Below are positions 8,470 through 16,750 of a stretch of 39,767 nucleotides of DNA, in pieces; position 1 is the first letter of the stretch, and every line of letters starts with the position of its first letter. Where the stretch lies: NCBI GenBank assembly GCA_027488815.1, contig JAIYAX010000016.1:1-39767 (forward strand), written 5' to 3'. Below the pieces are notes generated by a model that made no database searches, was not told the DNA's origin, and saw only the letters and a list, made by a program, of their open reading frames with translations. A program made the position numbers and the translations under genes. Origin of the DNA: Cytophagaceae bacterium. Lineage in GTDB: Bacteria; Bacteroidota; Bacteroidia; Cytophagales; JAIYAX01.

Positions 8470-10014
8470 TTATGTTCCGTAGTAAAGGGGCACACCCGGG
8501 CCGATAGGAAGACCCAAACTAAGCCAGACGATAAACAATAAGGTCCAGATAACGAGGAACACAACCGAATAGGGCAACATGGTGCTGATCACAGTTCCTA
8601 TGCCGGCTTTTTTGTCGTATCGCTGTATGAATGCTACGATCAGGGCGAAATATGACATCATCGGTGAAATCACATTGGTCACCGAATCACCTATGCGGTA
8701 GGCGCATTGGGTAAGCTCAGGTGAAAAGCCCAGCAGCATAAACATGGGTATAAAAACCGGAGCCATTATCGCCCATTTGGCGGAGGCACTCCCCATGATC
8801 AGATTGATGGTGGCTGAGATAAGGATAAAGGCAATCAACAATGGAAAAGGACCAAGACCAACCGATTTCAAAACCCCTGCCCCGTTAATGGCCAGAAGCA
8901 ACCCCAGGTTTGTCCAGTTGAAAAATGCTACGAATTGAGCTGCAAAAAATACCAGTACTATATAGCTCCCCAAAGTCTCCATAGACTTGCTCATGCCTTT
9001 CATGGCATCTGCATCGGTCTTAATTGTGCCGGCCCCTTTTCCATAGGCAATTCCTGATACTGCTCCCATCACAAAGATGAATGCCACGATGCTGGACATA
9101 AAGGGGGAATGCAGCAAATCACCCGTTTTTATATCTCTCATGAAGCCAGCACCCGGCAGTGGCCATTCACGTGGGATTGCAGACCAGATAAGCACAAGGC
9201 TCATGATAAAAAGCGAAATGCCTGCGTAGCGCAAGCCCTTTTTCTCTTCAGGTGTCAAATGGCTTATTTCACCTGCTTTTTCCTCTCCGGTATATGGGCC
9301 CAGTCTCGGGATAATCACTTTCTCAGTTACCCAGGTGCCTGCGGCAGAGATAAAAAAGGTGGAGACAAACATAAAGTAATAGTTTGCCGTCGGGTTAACG
9401 ATGTAATTCGGATTGATGATTTTAGCCGCTTCCGTACTCAATCCTGCCAAAAGAGGATCCACGGTGCCAAGCAGAAGATTAGCGCTATACCCGCCTGACA
9501 CACCGGCAAAGGCAGCGGCCAAACCAGCTAAGGGATGCCGGCCTGAAGCTAAAAAAATGACAGCGGCCAAAGGCACCAAAAGGACATAACCAACTTCGGA
9601 AGCCATATTGCTCATGACACCTGCGAATACAATGACAAACGTGAGCAGTTTTGGTGGCGAGCTGAGCACCACCTTTTTCAATAGGGCACCAATTAGTCCT
9701 GAACCCTCGGCAATCCCAATGCCCAATAAAGCCACAAGAACAGTTCCTAGTGGCGCAAATCCAGTAAAATTGGTCACCATTTTAGTGGTGATCATGTGAA
9801 GCCCCTCAAAAGAAAGCAAATTGAATGGTTTGATCAGTTCTCCGGTGCCTGGGTGTATAGCAGTGAGATCGAACAGGCTGAACAAACCCGAAAGCAATAT
9901 GATCAGGAATGCCAAAGAAGCAAACAAGGTGGCCGGATGAGGAAGTGCATTGCCTGCTTTTTCGATGATGTACAAAAAGCGGTCTATGGCATTTCGCCTG
10001 GGGGTTTCAGACAT
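8470..10014 (-). CDS. AbgT family transporter
   Basis: 514 residues, about 12-13 membrane segments. Family signatures: [14 protein letters not shown] near the N-terminus, [17 protein letters not shown] near 135-150, and [19 protein letters not shown] followed by [15 protein letters not shown] near the C-terminus. The family includes E. coli AbgT (p-aminobenzoyl-glutamate uptake) and MtrF; some members export sulfonamides as proton antiporters. Substrate and direction are not predictable here. The ATG lies 23 nt after the stop of the fabH-like gene, pointing to an operon. Confidence 0.9.
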   Translation of the reverse strand: MSETPRRNAIDRFLYIIEKAGNALPHPATLFASLAFLIILLSGLFSLFDLTAIHPGTGELIKPFNLLSFEGLHMITTKMVTNFTGFAPLGTVLVALLGIGIAEGSGLIGALLKKVVLSSPPKLLTFVIVFAGVMSNMASEVGYVLLVPLAAVIFLASGRHPLAGLAAAFAGVSGGYSANLLLGTVDPLLAGLSTEAAKIINPNYIVNPTANYYFMFVSTFFISAAGTWVTEKVIIPRLGPYTGEEKAGEISHLTPEEKKGLRYAGISLFIMSLVLIWSAIPREWPLPGAGFMRDIKTGDLLHSPFMSSIVAFIFVMGAVSGIAYGKGAGTIKTDADAMKGMSKSMETLGSYIVLVFFAAQFVAFFNWTNLGLLLAINGAGVLKSVGLGPFPLLIAFILISATINLIMGSASAKWAIMAPVFIPMFMLLGFSPELTQCAYRIGDSVTNVISPMMSYFALIVAFIQRYDKKAGIGTVISTMLPYSVVFLVIWTLLFIVWLSLGLPIGPGVPLYYGT

Positions 10015-10037
10015 GGGTGGCTTGAGTTAAAAATAGA

Positions 10038-11048
10038 TTACCAACGGATGAGAGCAGATGCCCAGGTGAAGCCTGACCCAAATGCAGCAAGACAAACTAA
10101 ATCACCTTTTTTGATTTTTCCTTCCAATAGGGCTTCACTTAAGGCAATGGGGATAGAGGCAGCGGTCGTATTGCCATACCTCATAATGTTGTTGTACACT
10201 TTACCTTCTTCCAGACCCATTTTCTGTTGAATAAACTGACTTATGCGAAGGTTAGCCTGATGCGGGATGAGCATATCGATATCCGATACCTGCATCTTGT
10301 TTGCCTCCAACGCTTCCATGATCACTTCAGCAAATCGGGTAACAGCGTGCTTAAAGACAAAATTTCCGTTCATGTGAGGAAAATAAGAAACATCCTCCGG
10401 GTCGTTTCTTTTAATAATCTCCGGTATCCAGTCGAGGGTATTCGGTGAAAGCAAAGCCAATTCTTTGGCATGCTTCCCTTCGCTATGCATGTGAGTGGAC
10501 AGTATTCCCCGATCTGATTTAGAATCGCCGACAGAAACAACTGCCGCCCCTGCCCCATCGCCAAAAATCACAGAAACCCCTCTGCCACGGTCGCTGATAT
10601 CAAGTCCATGGCTATGAATTTCAGAGCCAATGACCAATATGTTCTGGTACATGCCTGTTTTGATGTATTGATCAGCAACAGAAAGGGCATAAACAAATCC
10701 TGAACATTGGTTTCGCACATCCAGAGCACCAATCTCAGCAATACCCAGTTGATCCTGTACCATTACTCCAGGCCCCGGGAAATAATAATCCGGGCTTAGG
10801 GTGGCAAAAATGATAAAGTCAATATCATCCGGCTTCAAGCCTGCATTTGCAATGGCTATTCTGGCAGCTTTGGTACCCATCGTGGAAACCGTATCGTCGC
10901 TGCCCTTTTCTACAAATCTCCTTTCTTTAATACCGGTACGCTCTTGTATCCAAGCATCGTTGGTATCCATCAATTTAGAGAGATCATCATTTGTGACGAC
11001 ATGGGGAGGCACATAATGCCCAACACCGGAGATAACAGATCTGAACAT
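10038..11048 (-). CDS. fabH: 3-oxoacyl-ACP synthase III (KAS III) family protein
   Basis: 336 residues, the normal length. The thiolase-fold catalytic triad is complete: Cys115 in VRNQCSGFVYAL, His263 in LIPHQANLRI and Asn293 in MRYGNTTAASIP. FGDGAGAAVV and the C-terminal GSGFTWASALIRW fit KAS III. The enzyme condenses an acyl-CoA primer with malonyl-ACP to start fatty-acid synthesis. Because it is outside a fab cluster and in line with an AbgT-type transporter and a CoxIII gene, it may be a second, specialised KAS III copy (inference), so the symbol is tentative. Confidence 0.85.
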   Translation of the reverse strand: MFRSVISGVGHYVPPHVVTNDDLSKLMDTNDAWIQERTGIKERRFVEKGSDDTVSTMGTKAARIAIANAGLKPDDIDFIIFATLSPDYYFPGPGVMVQDQLGIAEIGALDVRNQCSGFVYALSVADQYIKTGMYQNILVIGSEIHSHGLDISDRGRGVSVIFGDGAGAAVVSVGDSKSDRGILSTHMHSEGKHAKELALLSPNTLDWIPEIIKRNDPEDVSYFPHMNGNFVFKHAVTRFAEVIMEALEANKMQVSDIDMLIPHQANLRISQFIQQKMGLEEGKVYNNIMRYGNTTAASIPIALSEALLEGKIKKGDLVCLAAFGSGFTWASALIRW

Positions 11049-11084
11049 AAGAAGACTGAATTAAATCGCAGGCTTACGAAGGGG

Positions 11085-11116
11085 CAATGATACTGCCAAG
11101 CACCCCATATCACAAA
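11085..11116 (-). promoter_or_regulatory. Candidate promoter of the fabH-like operon
   Basis: On the minus strand, TTTG (11116-11113), a 20-nt spacer, then TATCATTG (11092-11085), which has one mismatch to TAnnTTTG. It lies about 36 nt before the fabH-like ATG. Confidence 0.4.
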
Positions 11117-11148
11117 GGATTACTCGGCATGCCTAATAAATGAGTTGA

Positions 11149-11880
11149 TCAGGGAACCCTTGCGAAGGCCTGGTATTTACGTATCGCAGCCAGGCGTCTC
11201 CTTACCCTTTCATTGGGCTTGAGAGGTGACCATTTCAAAGGGCTTGGCAATATAGAAGCCAATGCAGAGGCTTCTCTTTGATTAAGTTTTGAAGCTGACT
11301 TTTTGAAATAATGCCTAGAAGCAGCCTCACTCCCATAAATGCCTTTCCCAAGCTCAGCGACATTCAAATAGGTCTCAAGAATTTTCCGTTTACTCCAGTA
11401 GCTTTCAATTAATACGGTGAAATACATCTCCAGTGCTTTCCGAACATAGCTACGGCCAGGCCATAAGAATACATTTTTAGCTACTTGCTGACTCAGTGTG
11501 CTGGCTCCGGCTATCGGTCGCTTTGATGATTTTTTTCGAATGTTCTTACGCTCAGCACGCTCCATAGCCTTGAAATCAAATCCGTGATGATACATAAACC
11601 GATGATCTTCAGCGGTGATGGTGGCCTTTTTGAGAGCCATTGACATGTCATCATAGGCTATGGGTCGGTAATCAGGTCGATACCCTTCCTGCACCCATCG
11701 GCTCAGCATCAACCATGTCCCCAGAGGTTTAAAAAGGCCAAGACTAAAAACCAGAAGAAGTGTGAGGCCTTGAACAAAAGCGAGAAACAACAGGGAGTAC
11801 TTCGCTACTTGAAAGAATAGCTTATTTTTGAGCCTTCGCTCAAGCTTTTTCAATTGACAAATGATCCTTACGCTTCGCAT
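11149..11880 (-). CDS. mtgA: Monofunctional peptidoglycan glycosyltransferase
   Basis: 243 residues; one transmembrane helix (about 28-52) followed by a GT51 domain. Motifs: ITAEDHRFMYHHGFD with catalytic Glu91, GASTLSQQVAKNVFL, and SKRKILETYLNVAELGKGIYG with the second conserved Glu169. It polymerises lipid II into glycan strands on the outer face of the inner membrane and lacks a transpeptidase domain. It is head-to-head with the TPR lipoprotein gene, with only 13 nt between the ATGs, so its promoter must lie inside the neighbour; a TTG at codon 10 is an alternative start that would widen the gap. Confidence 0.9.
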   Translation of the reverse strand: MRSVRIICQLKKLERRLKNKLFFQVAKYSLLFLAFVQGLTLLLVFSLGLFKPLGTWLMLSRWVQEGYRPDYRPIAYDDMSMALKKATITAEDHRFMYHHGFDFKAMERAERKNIRKKSSKRPIAGASTLSQQVAKNVFLWPGRSYVRKALEMYFTVLIESYWSKRKILETYLNVAELGKGIYGSEAASRHYFKKSASKLNQREASALASILPSPLKWSPLKPNERVRRRLAAIRKYQAFARVP

Positions 11881-11893
11881 AAAGTGTTACCCA

Positions 11894-12622
11894 ATGATAC
11901 AAAGATTTCACATTCTATTCGCTGCTTTTTGCCTGGCTATCCTAAGCCTTAGTTCCTGCAACCAGAATGAGAGCACAACAAAGGCCGCAAGGTCGGCCCT
12001 TGATAGCCTTAAACCTGAGCAAGCCTTGAAACTTCTTGAAGGCAAAACTTTTGTTGACCAATCGGCAGAGGCACTTATCCTCCGAGGCACCGCCTCCTTT
12101 CAATTAAAAAAATACGGCGATGCGATTGCAGACTTCAGTTCAGCAGCCCAACTAGAACCTGAAAATTATAAGCCTTATTACAACAGATCGCTGGCATTTA
12201 TGGAGTCAGGCAAGGTAAATGATGCCATGATTGACCTGAGCAAAGCCATCAAGTTAAATCCCAATGAGAAAGACCTTTACCTCAATCGTGGAAATCTCTT
12301 TTTTCTCAAAAACGAAGTCGCAGATGCCCTCAGCGATTTTCAAAAAGTACTTGAGCTTGACTCATCGAATACACAGGCTCTTTATAATGTGGCGTACATT
12401 CATGGATCAGGAGGCAATAATTCTCAAGCTGAAATCTATTACAGACGTTTGTTGGCTCTGGAGCCGGATCACCTAAAGGCTCTTTTTGGCTACGGGCTTG
12501 CTTTGGTTCAAATGAATCAACGTGAAGCAGGTTGCGAATACCTCAATAAAGCTTATGAAAGGGGCTTTCAGTCAGCAATTAAAGTAATTCAAGTATATTG
12601 CACTAATTTACCAATTAAATGA
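11894..12622 (+). CDS. TPR-repeat lipoprotein
   Basis: 242 residues from the ATG at 11894, chosen because it begins a lipoprotein signal (FHILFAAFCLAILSLSSC) with the lipobox cysteine about 22 residues in; a TTG-like extension to 11861 would overlap mtgA. At least five TPR units follow (ALILRGTASFQLKKYGDAIA, YNRSLAFMESGKVNDAMIDL, LYLNRGNLFFLKNEVADALS, ALYNVAYIHGSGGNNSQAEI, ALFGYGLALVQMNQREAGCE). It probably acts as a periplasm-facing scaffold on the inner or outer membrane. It shares an ATGA overlap with the next gene and is the first member of a three-gene exported-protein operon. Confidence 0.8.
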   Translation: MIQRFHILFAAFCLAILSLSSCNQNESTTKAARSALDSLKPEQALKLLEGKTFVDQSAEALILRGTASFQLKKYGDAIADFSSAAQLEPENYKPYYNRSLAFMESGKVNDAMIDLSKAIKLNPNEKDLYLNRGNLFFLKNEVADALSDFQKVLELDSSNTQALYNVAYIHGSGGNNSQAEIYYRRLLALEPDHLKALFGYGLALVQMNQREAGCEYLNKAYERGFQSAIKVIQVYCTNLPIK

Positions 12623-13149
12623 GAAACTCAAATCTATCATTGATCGCTTGTTTCCTGATCTGTTCTTTCGCACAAGCACAGAGTTATTTTGCCAAAGTGC
12701 CCGGCCAAGCAGTACTTACTGTAGGTAACGAGCTTTCAACTTTTAACTCTTCAATGCTCAACCTTAGCTGTCTGAATGGCACAGAACAAATCACTTTGCA
12801 GGTAAAACTTGACACCTATCAGGATGAAAATTTGGTAACAAACCTATCGGATCGCCTAACTGCCAATGGCATGACCCTGATGCGTCTTGAAATACCAGCC
12901 AAAGGTTTTAGAGCTGAAAATGGAAGTAAAAATTCGTCAACAGCGACGATTGTGGTAAATTTGCTTGGTAAAAATCAGAGCATCCCAGGTAGGATTACTC
13001 TTGTCTCAAATAAACAATCAACTACCGTTAGTCTAGACGTCACAGTAGACCTTGAAGAACTAACATTAAATCAAAAATACAAAGGAATGAAGTTGAGATT
13101 TTTGGTGAATGAACATCGCATGGAGGCCTTTACCAATACTAAAAACTGA
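12619..13149 (+). CDS. Secreted hypothetical protein in CHU_C operon
   Basis: 176 residues with a signal peptide (LSLIACFLICSFAQAQ). The mature part is predicted beta-rich and includes LTVGNELSTFNSSMLNLSC, ATIVVNLLGKNQSIPGRITL and a charged C-terminus. No family was recognised. Start and stop overlaps (ATGA with the TPR lipoprotein, 5 nt to the next gene) imply co-translation with its neighbours, so a shared role at the cell envelope is likely (inference). Confidence 0.65.
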   Translation: MRNSNLSLIACFLICSFAQAQSYFAKVPGQAVLTVGNELSTFNSSMLNLSCLNGTEQITLQVKLDTYQDENLVTNLSDRLTANGMTLMRLEIPAKGFRAENGSKNSSTATIVVNLLGKNQSIPGRITLVSNKQSTTVSLDVTVDLEELTLNQKYKGMKLRFLVNEHRMEAFTNTKN

Positions 13150-13154
13150 TAACT

Positions 13155-15131
13155 ATGCTGAGAAAATTGGCCTTCTTTTTAGGAATTTTTACGCCTTGTA
13201 CCGTTTGGGCACAGTTGCCTCCAGGGCAGCCCCAGCAAGACTGCATAGGTGCTATACCTGTTTGCCAGGGTGTTTATTTTGAGCCCGCTTCATACCAAGG
13301 CGTTAATGGCACTTCTACAAATCCAGCCGACTGTAACGGCTTGATCTGCAACGAAATTAATCCGGCAATTAGTTGTTTGGCAACAGGTGAGAGAAACTCA
13401 GTGTGGTACACCTTTACCGTGCAGGGTACAGGGCTTTTTGGCTTCAATATCACTCCCAATATACTTGCTGACGACTACGATTGGGCGATCTACAACCTAA
13501 CAAACTCAAATTGCGCTGCCATTTATACCAATGCTGCTCTACAAGTAGCTTGTAATTACAGTGGCTTGCCCGGAGTTACAGGTTGTAACCTTCCCGTTGG
13601 ATCAGGAATAGTGGGACAGAATAATCCAGTTTTTCCGGTAGTTGCCGGACAAACCTATGTGCTTGTGGTCTCAAATTTTGAAACCAACCCAAACAACGCC
13701 AATGGCTTTACCATCAATTTGTTGCCTCCTCCTGTTATTCCTGTTGGTGGATCAGCTACCATCATTGGGGATACCACTCAAGCCCGGTTTACAGCAGATA
13801 CCATGATCTATTGTGGGCGCACAATTGGTGTGAGATTTTCAGAGCGTATATTAAGGGACTCATTAAACAACCAGTCATTCAGAGTTGTATCACCCACAGG
13901 GGTTCAGTTGCCAGTCACTAATATCGCCTGCAACAACTGCGTAAGTAACCGGGGCACCAATTTCACAATCACTTTTCTAAACAACAGCTCCGGTCAAAAC
14001 TATAAGCTCATTCTGATTGACTCAATTCCTGATGCCTGTGGCAATATTGCCAAGCTGGATACCGTTGAATTTGATGTTCTCCCCCGGCAAATCACCTTCG
14101 TGCCACAGCAAACAAATATTTGCATAGGCGACAACATTACTATTGCATCAACCATGTTTCCGGCTGATACCTACAATTACAGTTGGTCAGGCCCACAGAT
14201 CAATGGCTCTTCGACCAACCCTTCTGTATTTGTAAGTCCACAGGTTTCCAGTTTTTACAGACTTCAGGTTACCTCTTTGCAAGGTTGTATCAGTCGGGAC
14301 AGCATCGAAATCAAGGTCTTTCCACTGCCCTTACCGGGCGATGTCAGCCCTGACCAGAGCAACCTTTGCTTTGGAGACAGCTTGCGATTGATCGTCACAT
14401 CACCTTCCATAACGATTGACTCTGCCTCCTCCATTTGGAGAAGCCTGGGACCCAATGAGGACATTCTTGCAGTCAAACAAGTGTCAAATGATACAACCTG
14501 GGTGGTTCCAAGATTAGGAAACAGGCTGATCAGGTTGCAAGCCAGAATCATCAGCAGAGGGGGTTGTGCCAATTTCAGTGATACAGCCAGAATTCAAGTT
14601 GGTAAAAATATGATCCCCTCCTTCGAGGCAGACACCTTAAGCGGAATCGTGCCTTTCGAAGTGGAATTTGCAGACTTCAGCACCTCCGATTTCAATCGGG
14701 AAAGTGATGCAACACGCAAATGGTTTGTAGAAAATACCACTTTAAATCCCGGAGTGAGAGTTCAATTTGGTGATAGTACCTGGGCCAAATATCGATTTGA
14801 AAATTTTGGTAAGCATCGAATCATTCTCCAACTATCAGATCAGTTGGGCTGCACCAAGGAAGTTGAACAGATCATTGACGCTAAACAATTCATCTTGCCC
14901 AACGTGATTACCCCAAATGAAGATGGGCTAAACGATCGATTTGTGGTTTTGGGCAGGGTATCAGGCCTGGAATTGAAAATCTTTAACCGCTGGGGCAGAC
15001 AGGTGTTTTCCGATATGGATTATAAAAACACCTTCGATGGGCGAGAGCTGGAATCTGGCGTTTATTATTTCTCTTTGAACGACATTCAGACCGGCAACAG
15101 CTATACTGGTTGGATTCAGTTGATTAAGTAA
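13155..15131 (+). CDS. T9SS type B (CHU_C/gliding-motility-type) secreted protein
   Basis: 658 residues with a signal peptide ending near TVWAQ. Residues about 28-195 form a Cys-containing beta module (DCIGAIPVCQGVYF; NSVWYTFTVQGTGLFGFNI; YVLVVSNFETNP). Ig/PKD-like modules follow (for example TFVPQQTNICIGDNITIAS and SFEADTLSGIVPFEVEFAD). The last ~80 residues (PNVITPNEDGLNDRFVV, FNRWGRQVF, SGVYYFSL) are the gliding-motility-associated C-terminal domain, i.e. a T9SS type B sorting signal. It is thus exported across the outer membrane and probably anchored or released at the surface. It is the last gene of the operon that starts at 11894. Confidence 0.85.
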   Translation: MLRKLAFFLGIFTPCTVWAQLPPGQPQQDCIGAIPVCQGVYFEPASYQGVNGTSTNPADCNGLICNEINPAISCLATGERNSVWYTFTVQGTGLFGFNITPNILADDYDWAIYNLTNSNCAAIYTNAALQVACNYSGLPGVTGCNLPVGSGIVGQNNPVFPVVAGQTYVLVVSNFETNPNNANGFTINLLPPPVIPVGGSATIIGDTTQARFTADTMIYCGRTIGVRFSERILRDSLNNQSFRVVSPTGVQLPVTNIACNNCVSNRGTNFTITFLNNSSGQNYKLILIDSIPDACGNIAKLDTVEFDVLPRQITFVPQQTNICIGDNITIASTMFPADTYNYSWSGPQINGSSTNPSVFVSPQVSSFYRLQVTSLQGCISRDSIEIKVFPLPLPGDVSPDQSNLCFGDSLRLIVTSPSITIDSASSIWRSLGPNEDILAVKQVSNDTTWVVPRLGNRLIRLQARIISRGGCANFSDTARIQVGKNMIPSFEADTLSGIVPFEVEFADFSTSDFNRESDATRKWFVENTTLNPGVRVQFGDSTWAKYRFENFGKHRIILQLSDQLGCTKEVEQIIDAKQFILPNVITPNEDGLNDRFVVLGRVSGLELKIFNRWGRQVFSDMDYKNTFDGRELESGVYYFSLNDIQTGNSYTGWIQLIK

Positions 15132-15139
15132 CGTCTTGT

Positions 15140-16120
15140 TTGTACACCGGTAGTGGAACAGACCTGGATCTGGCCAGGCATTTCCTTGATCTGAATGAAT
15201 TGGTGGCCATTCCAACCGAAACGGTTTATGGCCTTGCCGGAAATGGTTTGGAGCCAAAGGCCATCCTTAAAATTTTTCAGGCCAAGAACCGGCCTTTCTT
15301 CGATCCTTTAATCCTTCATTGTAAAAGCCTGGAACAAGCCAGCTCAATGGCCACTGAATTTCCTGCTGTTTTAAGAGACCTTGCAGAGAAATTTTGGCCG
15401 GGACCACTCACTATTCTCTTACCTAAAAACGACAGGGTTCCTGACTTAATCACATCCGGCCAAGATGGAGTTGCCCTCCGAGTACCTGCGCACCCCCTTA
15501 CTTTGGCCTTGCTGCAAAAATTGGATTACCCTTTGGCAGCACCTAGTGCAAATCCGTTTGGCTACATCAGCCCGACTACCGCAGCCCATGTATTGCAGCA
15601 GTTAACAGGGAAATTGGCTTATGTACTTGACGGTGGCGCCTGTGAGGTAGGCCTAGAGTCAACTATTGTCGGACTGGAGGCAGATCAGTTGGTGGTTTAC
15701 CGAAAGGGCGGCTTGTCCATTGAAGAACTGAAGGCTCAGGTTCCAGCATCTATTCAAATCAAAGTGATTGAGCATTCAAGCTCCCGACCCGAAAGCCCCG
15801 GACAACTCCAAAGCCACTATGCTCCTTCAAAAAAATTAATTCTGACCGAAGATCTAAAAAGCAGCTTACCCTCATCGGTTCATCCTGAAACAACAGGATT
15901 ACTTCTTTTTGGTGACCCACTTGGCCTGCATACTGAACATTTTGCTCTTACCCTGAACCTCTCCCCTTCCGGTGACCTTAAAGAAGCCGCCACTCATCTA
16001 TTCAGTTTTATGAGAAGGCTGGACGATCACCCTCAAATTAGCCTCATTCTGGCGCAAAAGTTACCCGACCATGGTCTTGGCCTTGCCATCAATGACCGAT
16101 TGAGAAGAGCCTCCGCCTGA
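15140..16120 (+). CDS. tsaC: L-threonylcarbamoyladenylate synthase (Sua5 type)
   Basis: 326 residues, the long Sua5 form. The N-terminal YrdC/TsaC domain shows VAIPTETVYGLAGNG, IFQAKNRPFFDPL, FWPGPLTILLPK, PLAAPSANPFG and GLESTIVGL. A linker with SPGQLQSHYAPSKK leads to the small Sua5 C-terminal domain. It makes threonylcarbamoyl-AMP from Thr, bicarbonate and ATP for the t6A37 modification of ANN-decoding tRNAs. The start is a TTG at 15140, 8 nt after the stop of the CHU_C gene; no ATG or GTG lies between an in-frame stop (15125) and the conserved N-terminus. sua5 would be an equally valid symbol. Confidence 0.93.
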   Translation: MYTGSGTDLDLARHFLDLNELVAIPTETVYGLAGNGLEPKAILKIFQAKNRPFFDPLILHCKSLEQASSMATEFPAVLRDLAEKFWPGPLTILLPKNDRVPDLITSGQDGVALRVPAHPLTLALLQKLDYPLAAPSANPFGYISPTTAAHVLQQLTGKLAYVLDGGACEVGLESTIVGLEADQLVVYRKGGLSIEELKAQVPASIQIKVIEHSSSRPESPGQLQSHYAPSKKLILTEDLKSSLPSSVHPETTGLLLFGDPLGLHTEHFALTLNLSPSGDLKEAATHLFSFMRRLDDHPQISLILAQKLPDHGLGLAINDRLRRASA

Positions 16121-16148
16121 AGAGCTGCATAGTTCCAAATCTTTACAT

Positions 16149-16156
16149 TAATTTTG
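16149..16156 (+). promoter_or_regulatory. Candidate -7 promoter element (TAnnTTTG)
   Basis: TAATTTTG, 19 nt before the ATG of the DUF4920 lipoprotein, matches the Bacteroidota -7 consensus. No clear TTTG is found at the -33 spacing. Confidence 0.45.
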
Positions 16157-16175
16157 CGCCATAAAATCCAACCCT

Positions 16176-16682
16176 ATGAACATCAAACCATTCCTGTATA
16201 TCCTGACACTAAGTTTTTTCATGGCCGCTTGCGGTGGCACAGAACAAAAGTCAGAAACGGCCTCGGGCTCCAGTCTGGACACAGCTTTCAGCTATTTCGG
16301 AGATACGCTTGATAATTTATCCACTGCAGTTTCTCTTGAAACTTTTGAAACCATGATGGAGGAAAACAACAACATCGAAAATACCATGTTGACTGCTAAT
16401 GTGGCTGAAGTATGCCAGGCAAAAGGCTGTTGGATGAACATCAGCCTGAGCAATGGAGAAACCATGAAAGTAAAGTTTAAAGACTATGCATTCTTCGTTC
16501 CCAAAGACATTGCAGGCAAAGAAATCATCATTGAAGGCAAAGCCTACACAGATACCACAAGTGTTGATGAGCTGAAGCACTATGCCGAAGATGCAGGCAA
16601 AACACAAGCTGAAATCGACAGTATCACTGAGCCAAAAATCGGTTATCGCTTCCTGGCCTCTGGCGTTGCCATCAAAAAATAA
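16176..16682 (+). CDS. DUF4920 lipoprotein
   Basis: 168 residues. A lipobox (FFMAAC, Cys19) marks it as a membrane-anchored lipoprotein. The domain pattern VCQAKGCWMNISL, then MKVKFKDYAFFVPKDIAGKE and VIIEGKAY-like strands, matches the DUF4920 family: an OB-like small beta-barrel with a conserved CxxxGCWM. Function unknown; the paired cysteines could bind a metal or be redox-active (inference). It is monocistronic, with its own candidate promoter and a strong terminator. Confidence 0.8.
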   Translation: MNIKPFLYILTLSFFMAACGGTEQKSETASGSSLDTAFSYFGDTLDNLSTAVSLETFETMMEENNNIENTMLTANVAEVCQAKGCWMNISLSNGETMKVKFKDYAFFVPKDIAGKEIIIEGKAYTDTTSVDELKHYAEDAGKTQAEIDSITEPKIGYRFLASGVAIKK

Positions 16683-16702
16683 GTCTGCTCAATTCATTCA
16701 GA

Positions 16703-16738
16703 AAGCCTAAGATCACACCTTAGGCTTTTTTATTTTTA
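16703..16738 (+). terminator. Intrinsic terminator after DUF4920 gene
   Basis: Perfect 9-bp stem AAGCCTAAG/CTTAGGCTT with a 7-nt loop, followed by a T-rich tract. It sits only about 12-20 nt before the ATG of the M61 peptidase, so that gene's promoter must overlap or follow the hairpin. Confidence 0.85.
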
Positions 16739-16750
16739 TACCGTCATAAC

